Below are positions 1-7,217 of a DNA stretch of 12,980 nucleotides, one piece after another. Position 1 is the first letter of the stretch; each line of letters starts with the position of its first letter. The notes under the pieces are model-generated. The model was not told where the DNA came from. It saw only the letters and a list, made by a program, of their open reading frames with translations, and ran no database searches. The position numbers and the translations under genes are program-made. Source of the DNA: CAIOZW01 sp049317725. GTDB lineage: Bacteria; Acidobacteriota; Blastocatellia; RBC074. The DNA lies in contig JBMOHS010000114.1 of NCBI GenBank assembly GCA_049317725.1, positions 1-12,980 on the forward strand. The letters are read 5' to 3'.

Positions 1-126
1 CTCCACCGGCTCCTCGAAGCCGAAGGGATCATCACCACGCCCCGTCTGGGTCGCCTGCGGATCTCTCCTCACTTCTACAACCTCCCCTCCGAGATCGATC
101 GCCTCCTCGCCGTATTGCCTTCCTGA
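1..126 (+). CDS. C-terminal end of a class V aminotransferase / cysteine-desulfurase-like PLP enzyme (5' truncated by window)
   Basis: Frame 1 is open from the first base to a TGA at 124-126 and gives 41 residues. The segment GRLRISPHFYNLPSEIDRLL matches the usual C-terminal ending of class V (NifS/SufS-like) aminotransferases, where an R-[IL]-S-[PH]-H-x-Y-N strand is followed by a helix of the type EIDRLLxxL. Such enzymes use pyridoxal phosphate and act on cysteine, selenocysteine or other amino-acid donors. The catalytic lysine and the PLP site lie outside the window, so the exact substrate cannot be named. The stop codon overlaps the first copy of an 8-bp direct repeat (GATTCTGT at 125-132 and 133-140). 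The family call rests on a short tail and is moderately sure. Confidence 0.65.
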   Translation, partial: LHRLLEAEGIITTPRLGRLRISPHFYNLPSEIDRLLAVLPS

Positions 127-430
127 TTCTGTGATTCTGTCCTTGGGAGAGCTGACAAAAGGGAGCGACTCCACTATACTCCGCACGTCTTTGGCTGCTG
201 TTCTGGCAGCCGCTTCATTGTGACTTGATCGACATCGAGCACCGCTTTGGATGGGACGGTTCTTCTCGCCAGGTGGGGAGATATGTCAGATTCCGCACGA
301 GCGGTGACACAGCAAGAACGGACGAAAGACCCCTGGCGTGGGCTCATGGCCTGCTCAGAGAAGGATAAAGTGGCAATTCACTACCAGGATATTGTCAAGA
401 TTACTCTTTAGTGCGCAGAAGGAGGCTTTG
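127..430. other. Intergenic region and leader upstream of the TonB receptor gene
   Basis: This 304-bp gap holds a tandem 8-mer (GATTCTGT twice, 125-140), a sigma70-like promoter (152-180) and, just after the predicted transcription start, a perfect 6-bp stem ggctgc/gcagcc at 193-198 and 206-211 with a 7-nt loop. The frame is open from a GTG at 338, but that start lacks a convincing ribosome site. The strong SD at 417-426 points to ATG 431, so I treat 187-430 as an untranslated leader of about 240 nt. I see no RNA gene or known riboswitch in it. Confidence 0.5.
152..180 (+). promoter_or_regulatory. sigma70-type promoter for the TonB receptor gene
   Basis: CTGACA at 152-157 (5 of 6 to TTGACA) and TATACT at 175-180 (5 of 6 to TATAAT) are separated by exactly 17 bp. 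Transcription would begin near 187 and run through a 6-bp hairpin (193-211) before reaching ATG 431. This is the best promoter match in the window. It is a pattern match only. Confidence 0.55.
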
Positions 431-3400
431 ATGACGAAAGGTCTGAAGCGTGGCAGGCTGTTGGAAGCTGTTCCGGCATTCATGCTCATATGGATGGTAG
501 GGTTGATCCTCATTTCATTGGTTCAAGTTGGCTGGGCCCAAGAGTTTCGCGGGCAGATCAGCGGACGGATCGTCGAGGCCTCCGGGGCCTCGGTGGCCAA
601 TGCCAAGATTACTGTCAAGAATACGGGAACTGGCGTCGCGGTGACGGCGACCAGCGATGAGAATGGAGATTACAAGGTTCTCTATCTTCTCCCAGGCCGC
701 TACGCGGTCGAGGTAGAAGCGACGGGATTTAAAAAGACCGTTCGCGGAAATATCGAGATCCGGGTAGGAGACCGGGTGGGGCTGGATCTATCGCTGGAGG
801 TCGGAGACCTCCAGGAGACGGTCAATGTGACGGCCGACACGCCCCTGCTCGAGACCACCTCGGCCTCAGCCGGCCAAGTGATCGATCAGCGACGCATCTC
901 GGAGCTGCCTTTATCCGATGGGAATCCATTTGTCCTCTCGCGATTGGCGCCCGGCATCGCCTATACCGGAGACCTCAAGTTCTCCCGCCCCTTTGACAAC
1001 GCAGGGACCTCGGCGATCGTCGCCGACGGGGCACCGGGACGCAACGAGTTTACCCTCGACGGCAGCCCCAACATGGCGAGCGGCGGCGGCGGCGGTCGTG
1101 TGGCTTTTGTCCCCCCTGCCGACGCCGTGCAGGAGTTCAAGGTCGAGACGGCCGCCTACGATGGGCAGACCGCCCACACCGCCGGCGCGACCGTCAATGT
1201 CACCCTCAAGAGCGGGACCAATCAGATTCACGGGACTGCCTATGAGTTTGTGCGGAACGATGTCCTCTCGGCCAACAACTTCTTCCTCAATCGGACCAAT
1301 CTAGCCGCCAACCCCTCCCGCGATCGGGATCGGGACGGCCGGGCAGATCGCGACCCTCTGCGGTATAACCGTTATGGGTTCACCATTGGGGGGCCGATCT
1401 GGCTTCCGAAGCAGCTGGGACCTCTCGGCTACGATGGCCGGAATCGCAGTTTCTTCTTCTTCGCCTTCGAGGGATTGAAGAACACGTTCCCGGAACCCGG
1501 ACTCTTCACCGTTCCGACGGCGAAGATGCGGCAAGGGGACTTCTCGGAGCTGCTCCCGTCGATCGTCATCTACGACCCCGCGACCGCGCGGGCGGATGGC
1601 AACCGGGTCCGGCGGGATCCCTTCCCCGGCAACATCATTCCCGCCAATCGGATCAGCCCGATCGCCCGCAACTACTTGAGCTACTATCCGATGCCGAACC
1701 AGGCAGGAAATTCCCAGCAGCAGAACAACTTCATCAGCGGCAATCCCCGGACGGACGACTTTCATTCCGAGTCGTTCCGATTTGACCAGACGATCAGCGA
1801 CAAGCAGCGGTTCTTCTTTCGCTACACTCACAACAACCGGGTGGAGGCACGTGGCAACGCGACGGGTGTCGTCAATGGCATCCGGCCGACTGGCAATTTC
1901 CTCTACCGCATCAACGACGGCGCGACCTTCGATCATCTCTACAACTTCAGTGCGACGACGGTTCTCAATGTACGGGTCGGATTCTCCCGCTTCAACGAGC
2001 CGAGCATTCGGCAGCACGAAGGGCAGGTGACACCAGCATCCCTCGGATTCCCGCAGGCGACCGCCGCGCTCTTTGGGCCAGAAGCCTACTTGCCACGCTT
2101 CGAGATCAGCGGCTACTCCTCGTTGGGAGACAGTGTCGGAGGGGGATCTACCCACAACATCTACTCGTTTCAGCCAACCTTGACCCGAATTTCCGGCCGA
2201 CACTCCCTCCGCATCGGCGCCGACTGGCGTTCGTACCGGGAGAACGCCTACGGTCCGGGCCACGCCGCCGGCCGCTACGACTTCGCCAACAACTTCGCTC
2301 GCGGACCACTCGACAACTCGGCGGGGGCCGCAGTGGGGCAGAGCCTCGCTTCGATGCTGCTCGGACTGCCGACGGGTGGATTGATCGACCGTAACGCTGC
2401 CCGCTCGAACCAGACCCTCTACACGGGGCTCTTCGTTCACGATGATTGGAAGGTCTCTCCGCGGTTGACGCTCAACCTTGGGCTCCGCTACGAGTACGAG
2501 GGAGCAACAAACGAGCGCTACAATCGCAACACCCGTGGATTCGACTTTACGGCGCAGAGCCCAATTGCCGGTGCCGCCCAGACGGCCTACGCGGCCAGCC
2601 CGATCCCGGAGATCCCGGTCAGCGCTTTCCAATTGCGGGGCGGATTGCGGTACGCCTCCTCGGTCAATCGTGGGTTCTGGTCCCCGGATACCAACAACTT
2701 CCAGCCCCGACTCGGCTTTGCCTACAAGATCACGGACAAGGTGGTCTTGCGGGGAGGCTGGGGGTTCTACACGGTTCCTTTCGTCATGTTCGGGATCAAT
2801 CAAGCCGGCTTCTCGCTGGCGACACCGATCGTCCCCACGGTTGACAATGGGCTGACCTTCCTCGCCAATCTCGCCAATCCCTTTCCCACTGGGGTACTGG
2901 CCCCGCTCGGCAACGTGCTCGGACTCTCCTCCCAGTTGGGGCAGGGGGCCTCTTTTCTCCCTGAGCAGATCGAGAATACCACTGCACAACGTTGGTCATT
3001 TGGCGGACAGTGGGAGCTGCCCGGGAACTGGTTGGCCGAGCTGCAGTATGTCGGCAATTACAGTTACGATGGTGTTGTTGGGACCAACCTCTTCAACGCG
3101 GTTCCCCGACAGTATCTCTCGAACAGCCCCATTCGGGATCAGGCGACGATCAACTACCTCACCGGGACAGTTCCCAACCCCTTCCGGAACTTGATTCCCG
3201 GCACAGGCCTTAACGGGACCACAATTCAACGACAGCAGCTCCTGCGGCCCTATCCGCATTTCACCGGCATCAGCGGGATCGTCAATAACGGACACAGCAG
3301 CTTCCACAGTGCCCAGGCACGAGTCGAGAAGCGGTTTAGCCAAGGATTCACGACCCTGATCAGCTATACCTGGTCCAAGTTCCTGGTACGTGATTCGTTC

Positions 3401-4036
3401 CTCAACGAAGTCGACACGTTCCTCGAGCGACGCCTCTCCGACGCCGACATCCCACACCGGATCGTCGTCAGTGGCATTTGGGAGCTCCCCTTTGGTCGAG
3501 GCCGCAAGTGGGGGCAGAGTTGGAACCGCGCCGTCGATCTGGTCGCGGGCGGATGGCAGTTCCAAGGGATCTGGCAGGCGCAACAGGGACGCCCGTTGAC
3601 GATCGGGAATGTCTACTTCAACGGCGATATTACCCGGCTCAAGACGACCATCAACTCCAGCCGTGTTGACGGCACCGTCTTCGACATCAGCGGGTTCTAC
3701 TTCAATGATGCGGCCGTCCAGACCAATGGGGTCGCCGATGTGGGCAAACAGCGCAATGATCCCCGGATCCAGCTCGCCAACAACTATCGGACGCTGCCCT
3801 CCCGTTTTGGTGGATTCCGCGGCACCGCACTCAATCTCTGGGATCTCTCGGTCAGTAAAAACTTTGCCATCACCGAAGGCATCAAGTTGCAGCTGCGGAC
3901 CGAATTTCTCAATGCTTTCAATACGCCCTTTTTTGACAATCCCAATCTGACGCCCAACAATGCGAATTTTGGACGGCTGACGAGTCAAAACAACTTGCCT
4001 CGTGACATCCAGATTGGACTCCGATTAGTATTCTAA
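431..4036 (+). CDS. TonB-dependent receptor, Oar-type, with N-terminal carboxypeptidase-regulatory-like domain
   Basis: This is an outer-membrane active-transport channel of 1201 residues. ATG 431 is chosen because AGAAGGAGG lies at 417-426 and the next residues form a signal peptide: basic n-region, hydrophobic core about 14-34, likely cleavage after WA36 before QEFRG. Residues ~41-125 form a carboxypeptidase-regulatory/Cna_B-like beta-sandwich (GRIVEASGASVANAKITV; SDENGDYKVLYLLPGRYAVE). A plug-like region follows, about 140-330, with FTLDGSPNM, a Gly-run, QEFKVET and NVTLKSGTNQIHG. The rest is the beta-barrel, which ends in the terminal phenylalanine expected for Bam-assembled proteins (GLRLVF). 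Length and domain order fit the Oar-like receptors that are abundant in Acidobacteriota. Such proteins import large substrates using TonB-ExbBD energy. A DxDxDGxxD motif (residues 298-306) sits in a loop insertion. The downstream oxidoreductase and DUF6807 genes suggest a sugar-related substrate, but this is inference. Confidence 0.93.
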   Translation: MTKGLKRGRLLEAVPAFMLIWMVGLILISLVQVGWAQEFRGQISGRIVEASGASVANAKITVKNTGTGVAVTATSDENGDYKVLYLLPGRYAVEVEATGFKKTVRGNIEIRVGDRVGLDLSLEVGDLQETVNVTADTPLLETTSASAGQVIDQRRISELPLSDGNPFVLSRLAPGIAYTGDLKFSRPFDNAGTSAIVADGAPGRNEFTLDGSPNMASGGGGGRVAFVPPADAVQEFKVETAAYDGQTAHTAGATVNVTLKSGTNQIHGTAYEFVRNDVLSANNFFLNRTNLAANPSRDRDRDGRADRDPLRYNRYGFTIGGPIWLPKQLGPLGYDGRNRSFFFFAFEGLKNTFPEPGLFTVPTAKMRQGDFSELLPSIVIYDPATARADGNRVRRDPFPGNIIPANRISPIARNYLSYYPMPNQAGNSQQQNNFISGNPRTDDFHSESFRFDQTISDKQRFFFRYTHNNRVEARGNATGVVNGIRPTGNFLYRINDGATFDHLYNFSATTVLNVRVGFSRFNEPSIRQHEGQVTPASLGFPQATAALFGPEAYLPRFEISGYSSLGDSVGGGSTHNIYSFQPTLTRISGRHSLRIGADWRSYRENAYGPGHAAGRYDFANNFARGPLDNSAGAAVGQSLASMLLGLPTGGLIDRNAARSNQTLYTGLFVHDDWKVSPRLTLNLGLRYEYEGATNERYNRNTRGFDFTAQSPIAGAAQTAYAASPIPEIPVSAFQLRGGLRYASSVNRGFWSPDTNNFQPRLGFAYKITDKVVLRGGWGFYTVPFVMFGINQAGFSLATPIVPTVDNGLTFLANLANPFPTGVLAPLGNVLGLSSQLGQGASFLPEQIENTTAQRWSFGGQWELPGNWLAELQYVGNYSYDGVVGTNLFNAVPRQYLSNSPIRDQATINYLTGTVPNPFRNLIPGTGLNGTTIQRQQLLRPYPHFTGISGIVNNGHSSFHSAQARVEKRFSQGFTTLISYTWSKFLVRDSFLNEVDTFLERRLSDADIPHRIVVSGIWELPFGRGRKWGQSWNRAVDLVAGGWQFQGIWQAQQGRPLTIGNVYFNGDITRLKTTINSSRVDGTVFDISGFYFNDAAVQTNGVADVGKQRNDPRIQLANNYRTLPSRFGGFRGTALNLWDLSVSKNFAITEGIKLQLRTEFLNAFNTPFFDNPNLTPNNANFGRLTSQNNLPRDIQIGLRLVF

Positions 4037-4043
4037 CCTTCCT

Positions 4044-4084
4044 GCCAGACGAGCGTTCACTCCACGAGAGAACGCTCGTCTGGC
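4044..4084. terminator. Perfect 15-bp inverted repeat (terminator or processing hairpin) after the TonB receptor gene
   Basis: The arms gccagacgagcgttc (4044-4058) and gaacgctcgtctggc (4070-4084) are exact reverse complements over 15 bp. The 11-nt loop can add three more pairs (ctc 4060-4062 with gag 4066-4068). The hairpin starts 7 nt after the receptor stop codon. No T-run follows on either strand, so it is not a textbook intrinsic terminator. It may instead protect the receptor mRNA 3' end, or lower expression of the oxidoreductase gene that begins 59 nt later. The structure is certain; its role is inferred. Confidence 0.5.
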
Positions 4085-4143
4085 CCAAGGAGAGATCTTC
4101 CAAGCAATCGCATCATCCGATCAAATGGGACAGGGAGACGAAC

Positions 4144-5493
4144 ATGAGTAAGACAACACGACGCGATTTTCTGAGGACGACGACCGCGGCGACCGCCGGG
4201 GTAGCAGGGGTGGCGGCGACCCGCCTCAACATCCTTCGCCCAGAGCGGGTGCTCGGGGCCAACAGCCGGGTCCGGGTGGCGCTGGTTGGTGCGAGTGACC
4301 GCACGATGAGTTCGCTCGTCCCCAGCTTCCAAACGTATGCCAAGGACCTCAACTTCGACTTGGTCGCCGTCTGCGACATCTGGAAGAAGCGGCGCGAGGA
4401 GGTTCCCGGGCAGATCGCCAAGAAGTACGGCATCGAGACCCCGGCGGGCGTTCGCAATACCGATGAACTCTACGACCGCAAGGATGTCGACGCGGTGATC
4501 ATCGGAACCGCGGACTTTCAGCACGCCTACCATGCCATCGAGGCAGTGCGGGCCGGCAAAGACGTCTACGCCGAAAAGCCCTTTGCCAACATCATGTCGG
4601 ACGCCAACGAAGCTCTCAAAGTCATTGGCGCCTCCAACCGCGTCTTCCAGGTCGGGACGCAGCGTCGCTCGACCAACAGTTACATCCGCGCCAAGGAGTA
4701 TCTCGACTCTGGGAAGTTTGGAGATATCGTCATGGCGGAGATGACGTGGAATGTCAACCAGCCGGGCCGCTGGCGACGCGAGAAAGTCGTGCCGATGCTG
4801 CGCCAGGAGGACACGGATTGGAAGCGATACCTCATCAATCGCGATCCCTCGATTCCGTTCGATGCCCGTAAGTATCTTGAATTCCGCCTCTTCTGGCCCT
4901 TCTCCTCGGGGATTCCAGATCAATGGATGGTCCACCAGATCGATACCGTCCACTGGTTCACGGGAATTCCCCATCCCCGCAGCGTCGTTGTCAATGGTGG
5001 TCTCTACCTCTGGAAAGATGGACGGCAGAACTGGGATACGATGACGGCCGTCTTCGATTACCACAACGCCAAGACCGACAAGTCCTTCCAGGTCCTCTAC
5101 TCCTCGCGGATGACCAACGAGGCAGGCGGGATCAAGGAGGTCTACTACTCGAATGGTGGGACCCTCAGCCTCGACACCAACAAGGTGACGCCCGAGGGCG
5201 GACTCAAGGAGAATTACGCCCGTTCGATGGGGATGAAGGCCAATCAGCTCGAGTCCTTCACCCTCACCGACGAGGGGGGCATCGAAACCGCTGCCAACAC
5301 TGGTGTCGATCGCGAGACCCTCGCCCACATGCGCAACTGGATGGACTGCGTGCGCAATCGCAATCAGAAGACCAATGCGGACATCCACGCCGCCTACAAC
5401 CACTCGGTCGCCCTCTGCATGACGATCGCCGCGATCCAGACCGGCAAGCGGGTGACCTTCGACAGTGCCAAGCAGGCCGTGGTCGTCAGCTAA
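4144..5493 (+). CDS. Gfo/Idh/MocA-family oxidoreductase with Tat signal (putative periplasmic NAD(P)-dependent dehydrogenase)
   Basis: The 449-residue protein opens with a twin-arginine signal (RRDFLR at residues 6-11, then an Ala/Gly-rich stretch to ~26). The start is supported by AGGGAG at 4132-4137, 6 nt before ATG. An N-terminal Rossmann fold begins at ~43 (VRVALVGAS). The family's EKP motif is at 144-146 (VYAEKPFANI), and the conserved HQIDTVHW helix, where the catalytic histidine is usually found, is at 264-271. Family members oxidise or reduce sugars, inositols and glycosides with a tightly held nicotinamide cofactor. Tat export, known for Zymomonas glucose-fructose oxidoreductase, allows a cofactor-loaded enzyme to work in the periplasm. 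The usual GxGxxG is replaced by GASDRT (49-54). The gene lies between a TonB receptor and a secreted DUF6807 protein, which fits envelope sugar processing. Substrate unknown. Confidence 0.92.
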   Translation: MSKTTRRDFLRTTTAATAGVAGVAATRLNILRPERVLGANSRVRVALVGASDRTMSSLVPSFQTYAKDLNFDLVAVCDIWKKRREEVPGQIAKKYGIETPAGVRNTDELYDRKDVDAVIIGTADFQHAYHAIEAVRAGKDVYAEKPFANIMSDANEALKVIGASNRVFQVGTQRRSTNSYIRAKEYLDSGKFGDIVMAEMTWNVNQPGRWRREKVVPMLRQEDTDWKRYLINRDPSIPFDARKYLEFRLFWPFSSGIPDQWMVHQIDTVHWFTGIPHPRSVVVNGGLYLWKDGRQNWDTMTAVFDYHNAKTDKSFQVLYSSRMTNEAGGIKEVYYSNGGTLSLDTNKVTPEGGLKENYARSMGMKANQLESFTLTDEGGIETAANTGVDRETLAHMRNWMDCVRNRNQKTNADIHAAYNHSVALCMTIAAIQTGKRVTFDSAKQAVVVS

Positions 5494-5551
5494 CGGGCCT
5501 CGTTTGCAAGAGGCTCTCCTGTGAGGAAGGGGCGCCGTGTGAGAAGGGAAA

Positions 5552-5612
5552 GGGGAGGCTGGCCGCTGGTGTGCGCCTCCCCCTCCCGTCTGGCTGCCCC
5601 AGGCCCTTTTTT
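5552..5612 (+). terminator. Candidate terminator / hairpin region between oxidoreductase and DUF6807 genes
   Basis: An 8-bp GC-rich stem ggggaggc/gcctcccc (5552-5559 with 5575-5582) is followed by a small ctgg/ccag stem (5590-5593 with 5599-5602) and then a T6 run at 5607-5612. The large stem is 24 nt from the T-run, so the arrangement is not canonical. It could cause partial termination and reduce transcription into the DUF6807 gene. No separate promoter for that gene is clear. Confidence 0.3.
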
Positions 5613-5642
5613 CCTTCCCTGGTGGGAACGACGAGGAATCTG

Positions 5643-6701
5643 ATGATAAGTGGAATCAATCCGAAATGGGCGACATGGGCGAGATGCTTGGGTCTGGTCT
5701 GTCTGATCGGGACAGGGAGCGCATTCGCCCAATCGGTCAAGGTCGTGGAGCAGAATGAGAAGCAGCAGCTCGATGTCTATGTCGGGGATCAGCTCTTCAC
5801 ATCCTATTGTTACTGGGATTCACAGAAGAAGCCCATTCTCTATCCTCTGCAGACGGCCAAGGGAACGGTCGTGACGCGCAGCTATCCCATTGCCAAGATT
5901 GCCGGCGAGCGAACCGACCATCCTCATCACGTCTCCGTCTGGTTCAATTATGGCAACATCAATGGCGTCGATTTCTGGAACAACAGCGGTGGTCCCAATT
6001 CCGAGAAGATGGGAACGATCCGTCATCAAGCGGTCAAGGCCATTCGCAACGGCAAAGCCAAGGCCGAGCTCGATGTGACCATGGATTGGATCATGCCCAA
6101 CGGAAGCAAGGTCCTCCAGCAGGATGAGACGATCATCTTCCGTGCTGGCAAGGACCTGCGCGTCATCGATCGCATCATCACCCTCACCGCGCAGAAAGAG
6201 ACCGTTGTCTTTGGGGATAGCAAGGAGGGGGCGCTCGGCATTCGCGTCGCCCGTCCCCTGGAGGAGCCCAGTACCCAACCCCTCATCTTTACTGATGAGC
6301 AGGGCAATCCAACCAAGGTGGCCGTCCTCGACAATACTGGAGTCGCCGGTGTCTATTTGAGCAGTGAAGGCCAAGTGGGAGAGAAGAATTCGTGGGGAAA
6401 GAAGGCCAAGTGGATGAGCCTCAGTGGCAATGTCCGCGGAGAGGATGTCGTCCTCGCCATCCTCGATCACCCGAAGAACCCGCTTTACCCCACCTACTGG
6501 CATAATCGGGGCTATGGTCTCTTCGCCGCCAACCCATTTGGTGCCAAGGAGTTTACCAAGGGGGCCACCGTCCTCAACTATACCTTGTCACCGGGGCAGT
6601 CCACCAAGATGCGCTTCCGGGTTCTTCTTCACTCCGGCAAGTTGACCGCCGCGCAGACCGAAGCCCTCTACCAGCAGTTTCTTCGCGAGGTTGCCGAATA
6701 G
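5643..6701 (+). CDS. Secreted DUF6807 family protein (often mislabelled methane oxygenase PmoA)
   Basis: The frame is open well upstream, inside the previous gene, but ATG 5643 is chosen. It follows GAGGA at 5633-5637 and starts a signal peptide (hydrophobic core ~9-25, likely cleavage near FA29-Q30). The product is then 352 residues. The fingerprint of the family is visible: DHPHHVSVWFNYGNINGVDFW at ~92-112, where HHR/HPHH, W and GVDFW are typical, and a C-terminal YGLFAANPFGAKEF segment with a beta-sandwich pattern. Databases have carried a PmoA label for this family, but there is no relation to particulate methane monooxygenase subunit A, which is a polytopic membrane protein. DUF6807 genes commonly sit beside Gfo/Idh oxidoreductases, as here, which suggests carbohydrate metabolism. 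No catalytic role is established, and the paired histidines might bind a metal or sugar. Confidence 0.85.
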   Translation: MISGINPKWATWARCLGLVCLIGTGSAFAQSVKVVEQNEKQQLDVYVGDQLFTSYCYWDSQKKPILYPLQTAKGTVVTRSYPIAKIAGERTDHPHHVSVWFNYGNINGVDFWNNSGGPNSEKMGTIRHQAVKAIRNGKAKAELDVTMDWIMPNGSKVLQQDETIIFRAGKDLRVIDRIITLTAQKETVVFGDSKEGALGIRVARPLEEPSTQPLIFTDEQGNPTKVAVLDNTGVAGVYLSSEGQVGEKNSWGKKAKWMSLSGNVRGEDVVLAILDHPKNPLYPTYWHNRGYGLFAANPFGAKEFTKGATVLNYTLSPGQSTKMRFRVLLHSGKLTAAQTEALYQQFLREVAE

Positions 6702-6789
6702 CCTTGCCGTCGTTCCAGGCGAAGGGGCGGGTTCCAAGGCCAGCTTGGTCAGAATCCGCCTTTCCTCTTCTCACGGAGACAGAGAGAGA

Positions 6790-6821
6790 CTTTCCTGAAT
6801 GCAGGACGTCTTCTTCTCGGC
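6790..6821. repeat. Dispersed 32-nt imperfect repeat, copy 1
   Basis: This segment matches 9852-9883 at 27 of 32 positions without gaps, and both share the exact 11-mer acgtcttcttc. In this copy tcctg/cagga forms a 5-bp stem with loop aatg; the second copy does not conserve that pairing. A GC-rich hairpin lies just after the repeat in both copies. The copies are about 3 kb apart in unrelated intergenic contexts, so a shared gene does not explain them. Confidence 0.5.
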
Positions 6822-6973
6822 CCATGGCCCTGCCGACAGGGGGATTTCTGTGCGATGGGGGGAAACAGAAAGAGGCCGTCCGCCATTCCGCTCAAAGGAT
6901 GCGTCGGATACGTGAGGGTACCCGAGGACCTCGGTCAGGAAGATCCTCATCCAGTGAAACGAACTGCGGACAA

Positions 6974-7009
6974 AAGAGATAGGTCAGATCTCTTGGCACC
7001 CAGCCAAGA
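6974..7009 (-). terminator. Overlapping hairpins at the 3' end of the zinc-ribbon gene; candidate terminator
   Basis: Read on the minus strand, a tcttgg/ccaaga stem (7009-7004 with 6996-6991, 7-nt loop) begins 16 nt after the zinc-ribbon stop codon. It overlaps a 7-bp stem aagagat/atctctt (6994-6988 with 6980-6974) whose last bases run into TTTT. The two stems share 6991-6994 and cannot form together. The position fits a weak intrinsic terminator for the small gene. The U-tract is short. Confidence 0.35.
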
Positions 7010-7025
7010 TTGGGCTCAGGTGACA

Positions 7026-7217
7026 CTAGGTCGAGAGCGGACGCCGGGGCTTGCTCGAAGCTGCAGTTCGCCTGAAACCAGCAAGCCAGATATCCAATCG
7101 CGTCAATGGTGCGGTGGGCTGGTTCTTGCCCGCAGACGAGTCCACCGATCGTCCGCACATGGGGCAACAACGCGAATACGAAAAGAGAGGATATTCACAC
7201 TTGGTACACTTCCTCAT
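7026..7217 (-). CDS. Small zinc-ribbon protein (63 aa)
   Basis: The ATG at 7217-7215 is preceded by TAGGAG (7231-7226) at an 8-nt spacing, which is the best ribosome site on this strand of the gap. The product starts MRKCTKCEYPLFSYSRCCPM. Its cysteine pairs C4-x2-C7 and C18-x2-C21 (CPMCG) have the spacing and CPxCG ending of a rubredoxin-like zinc ribbon, with an extra cysteine at 17. The remaining ~40 residues are polar and basic (RRTAASSKPRRPLST) and match nothing I know. There is no signal peptide or membrane helix. Zinc ribbons of this size bind nucleic acids or partner proteins, or are N-terminal tags of larger proteins. Here the C-terminal part could be degenerate after loss of a domain. 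A hairpin pair follows the stop codon. Its neighbours (DUF6807 gene and fabI) give no functional hint. Confidence 0.6.
   Translation of the reverse strand: MRKCTKCEYPLFSYSRCCPMCGRSVDSSAGKNQPTAPLTRLDIWLAGFRRTAASSKPRRPLST

Larger units (their letters stand above)
6702..7025. other. Gene-free gap after the DUF6807 gene
   Basis: I see no convincing protein gene in these 324 bases: the open frames are short, lack ribosome sites and read as random Arg/Ser-rich sequence. Structures present are a ccaag/cttgg hairpin at 6734-6748, the first copy of a 32-nt dispersed repeat (6790-6821), a ccctg/caggg hairpin with 4-nt loop at 6828-6841, and overlapping stems at 6974-7014 next to the stop codon of the minus-strand zinc-ribbon gene. 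Confidence 0.5.

Noticed and set aside
1301..2989. Long minus-strand open frame (562 codons) antisense to the TonB receptor gene
   Set aside because: It mirrors the GC-rich codon structure of the receptor, has no ribosome site, and its product has no recognisable domain. The same holds for the minus frame at 2996-3988.
4057..5403. 448-codon minus-strand frame antisense to the Gfo/Idh gene
   Set aside because: The plus-strand frame has clear family motifs and a ribosome site; the antisense frame is a by-product of codon bias.
4923..5642. N-terminal extension of the DUF6807 frame into the oxidoreductase gene (possible fusion)
   Set aside because: The extension is an out-of-frame, Arg/Gln-rich translation of the oxidoreductase gene. 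A signal peptide and ribosome site support ATG 5643.
5643..6701. Methane oxidation function from the PmoA label of this family
   Set aside because: The protein is a soluble secreted beta-rich protein without transmembrane helices; the label is a legacy database name.
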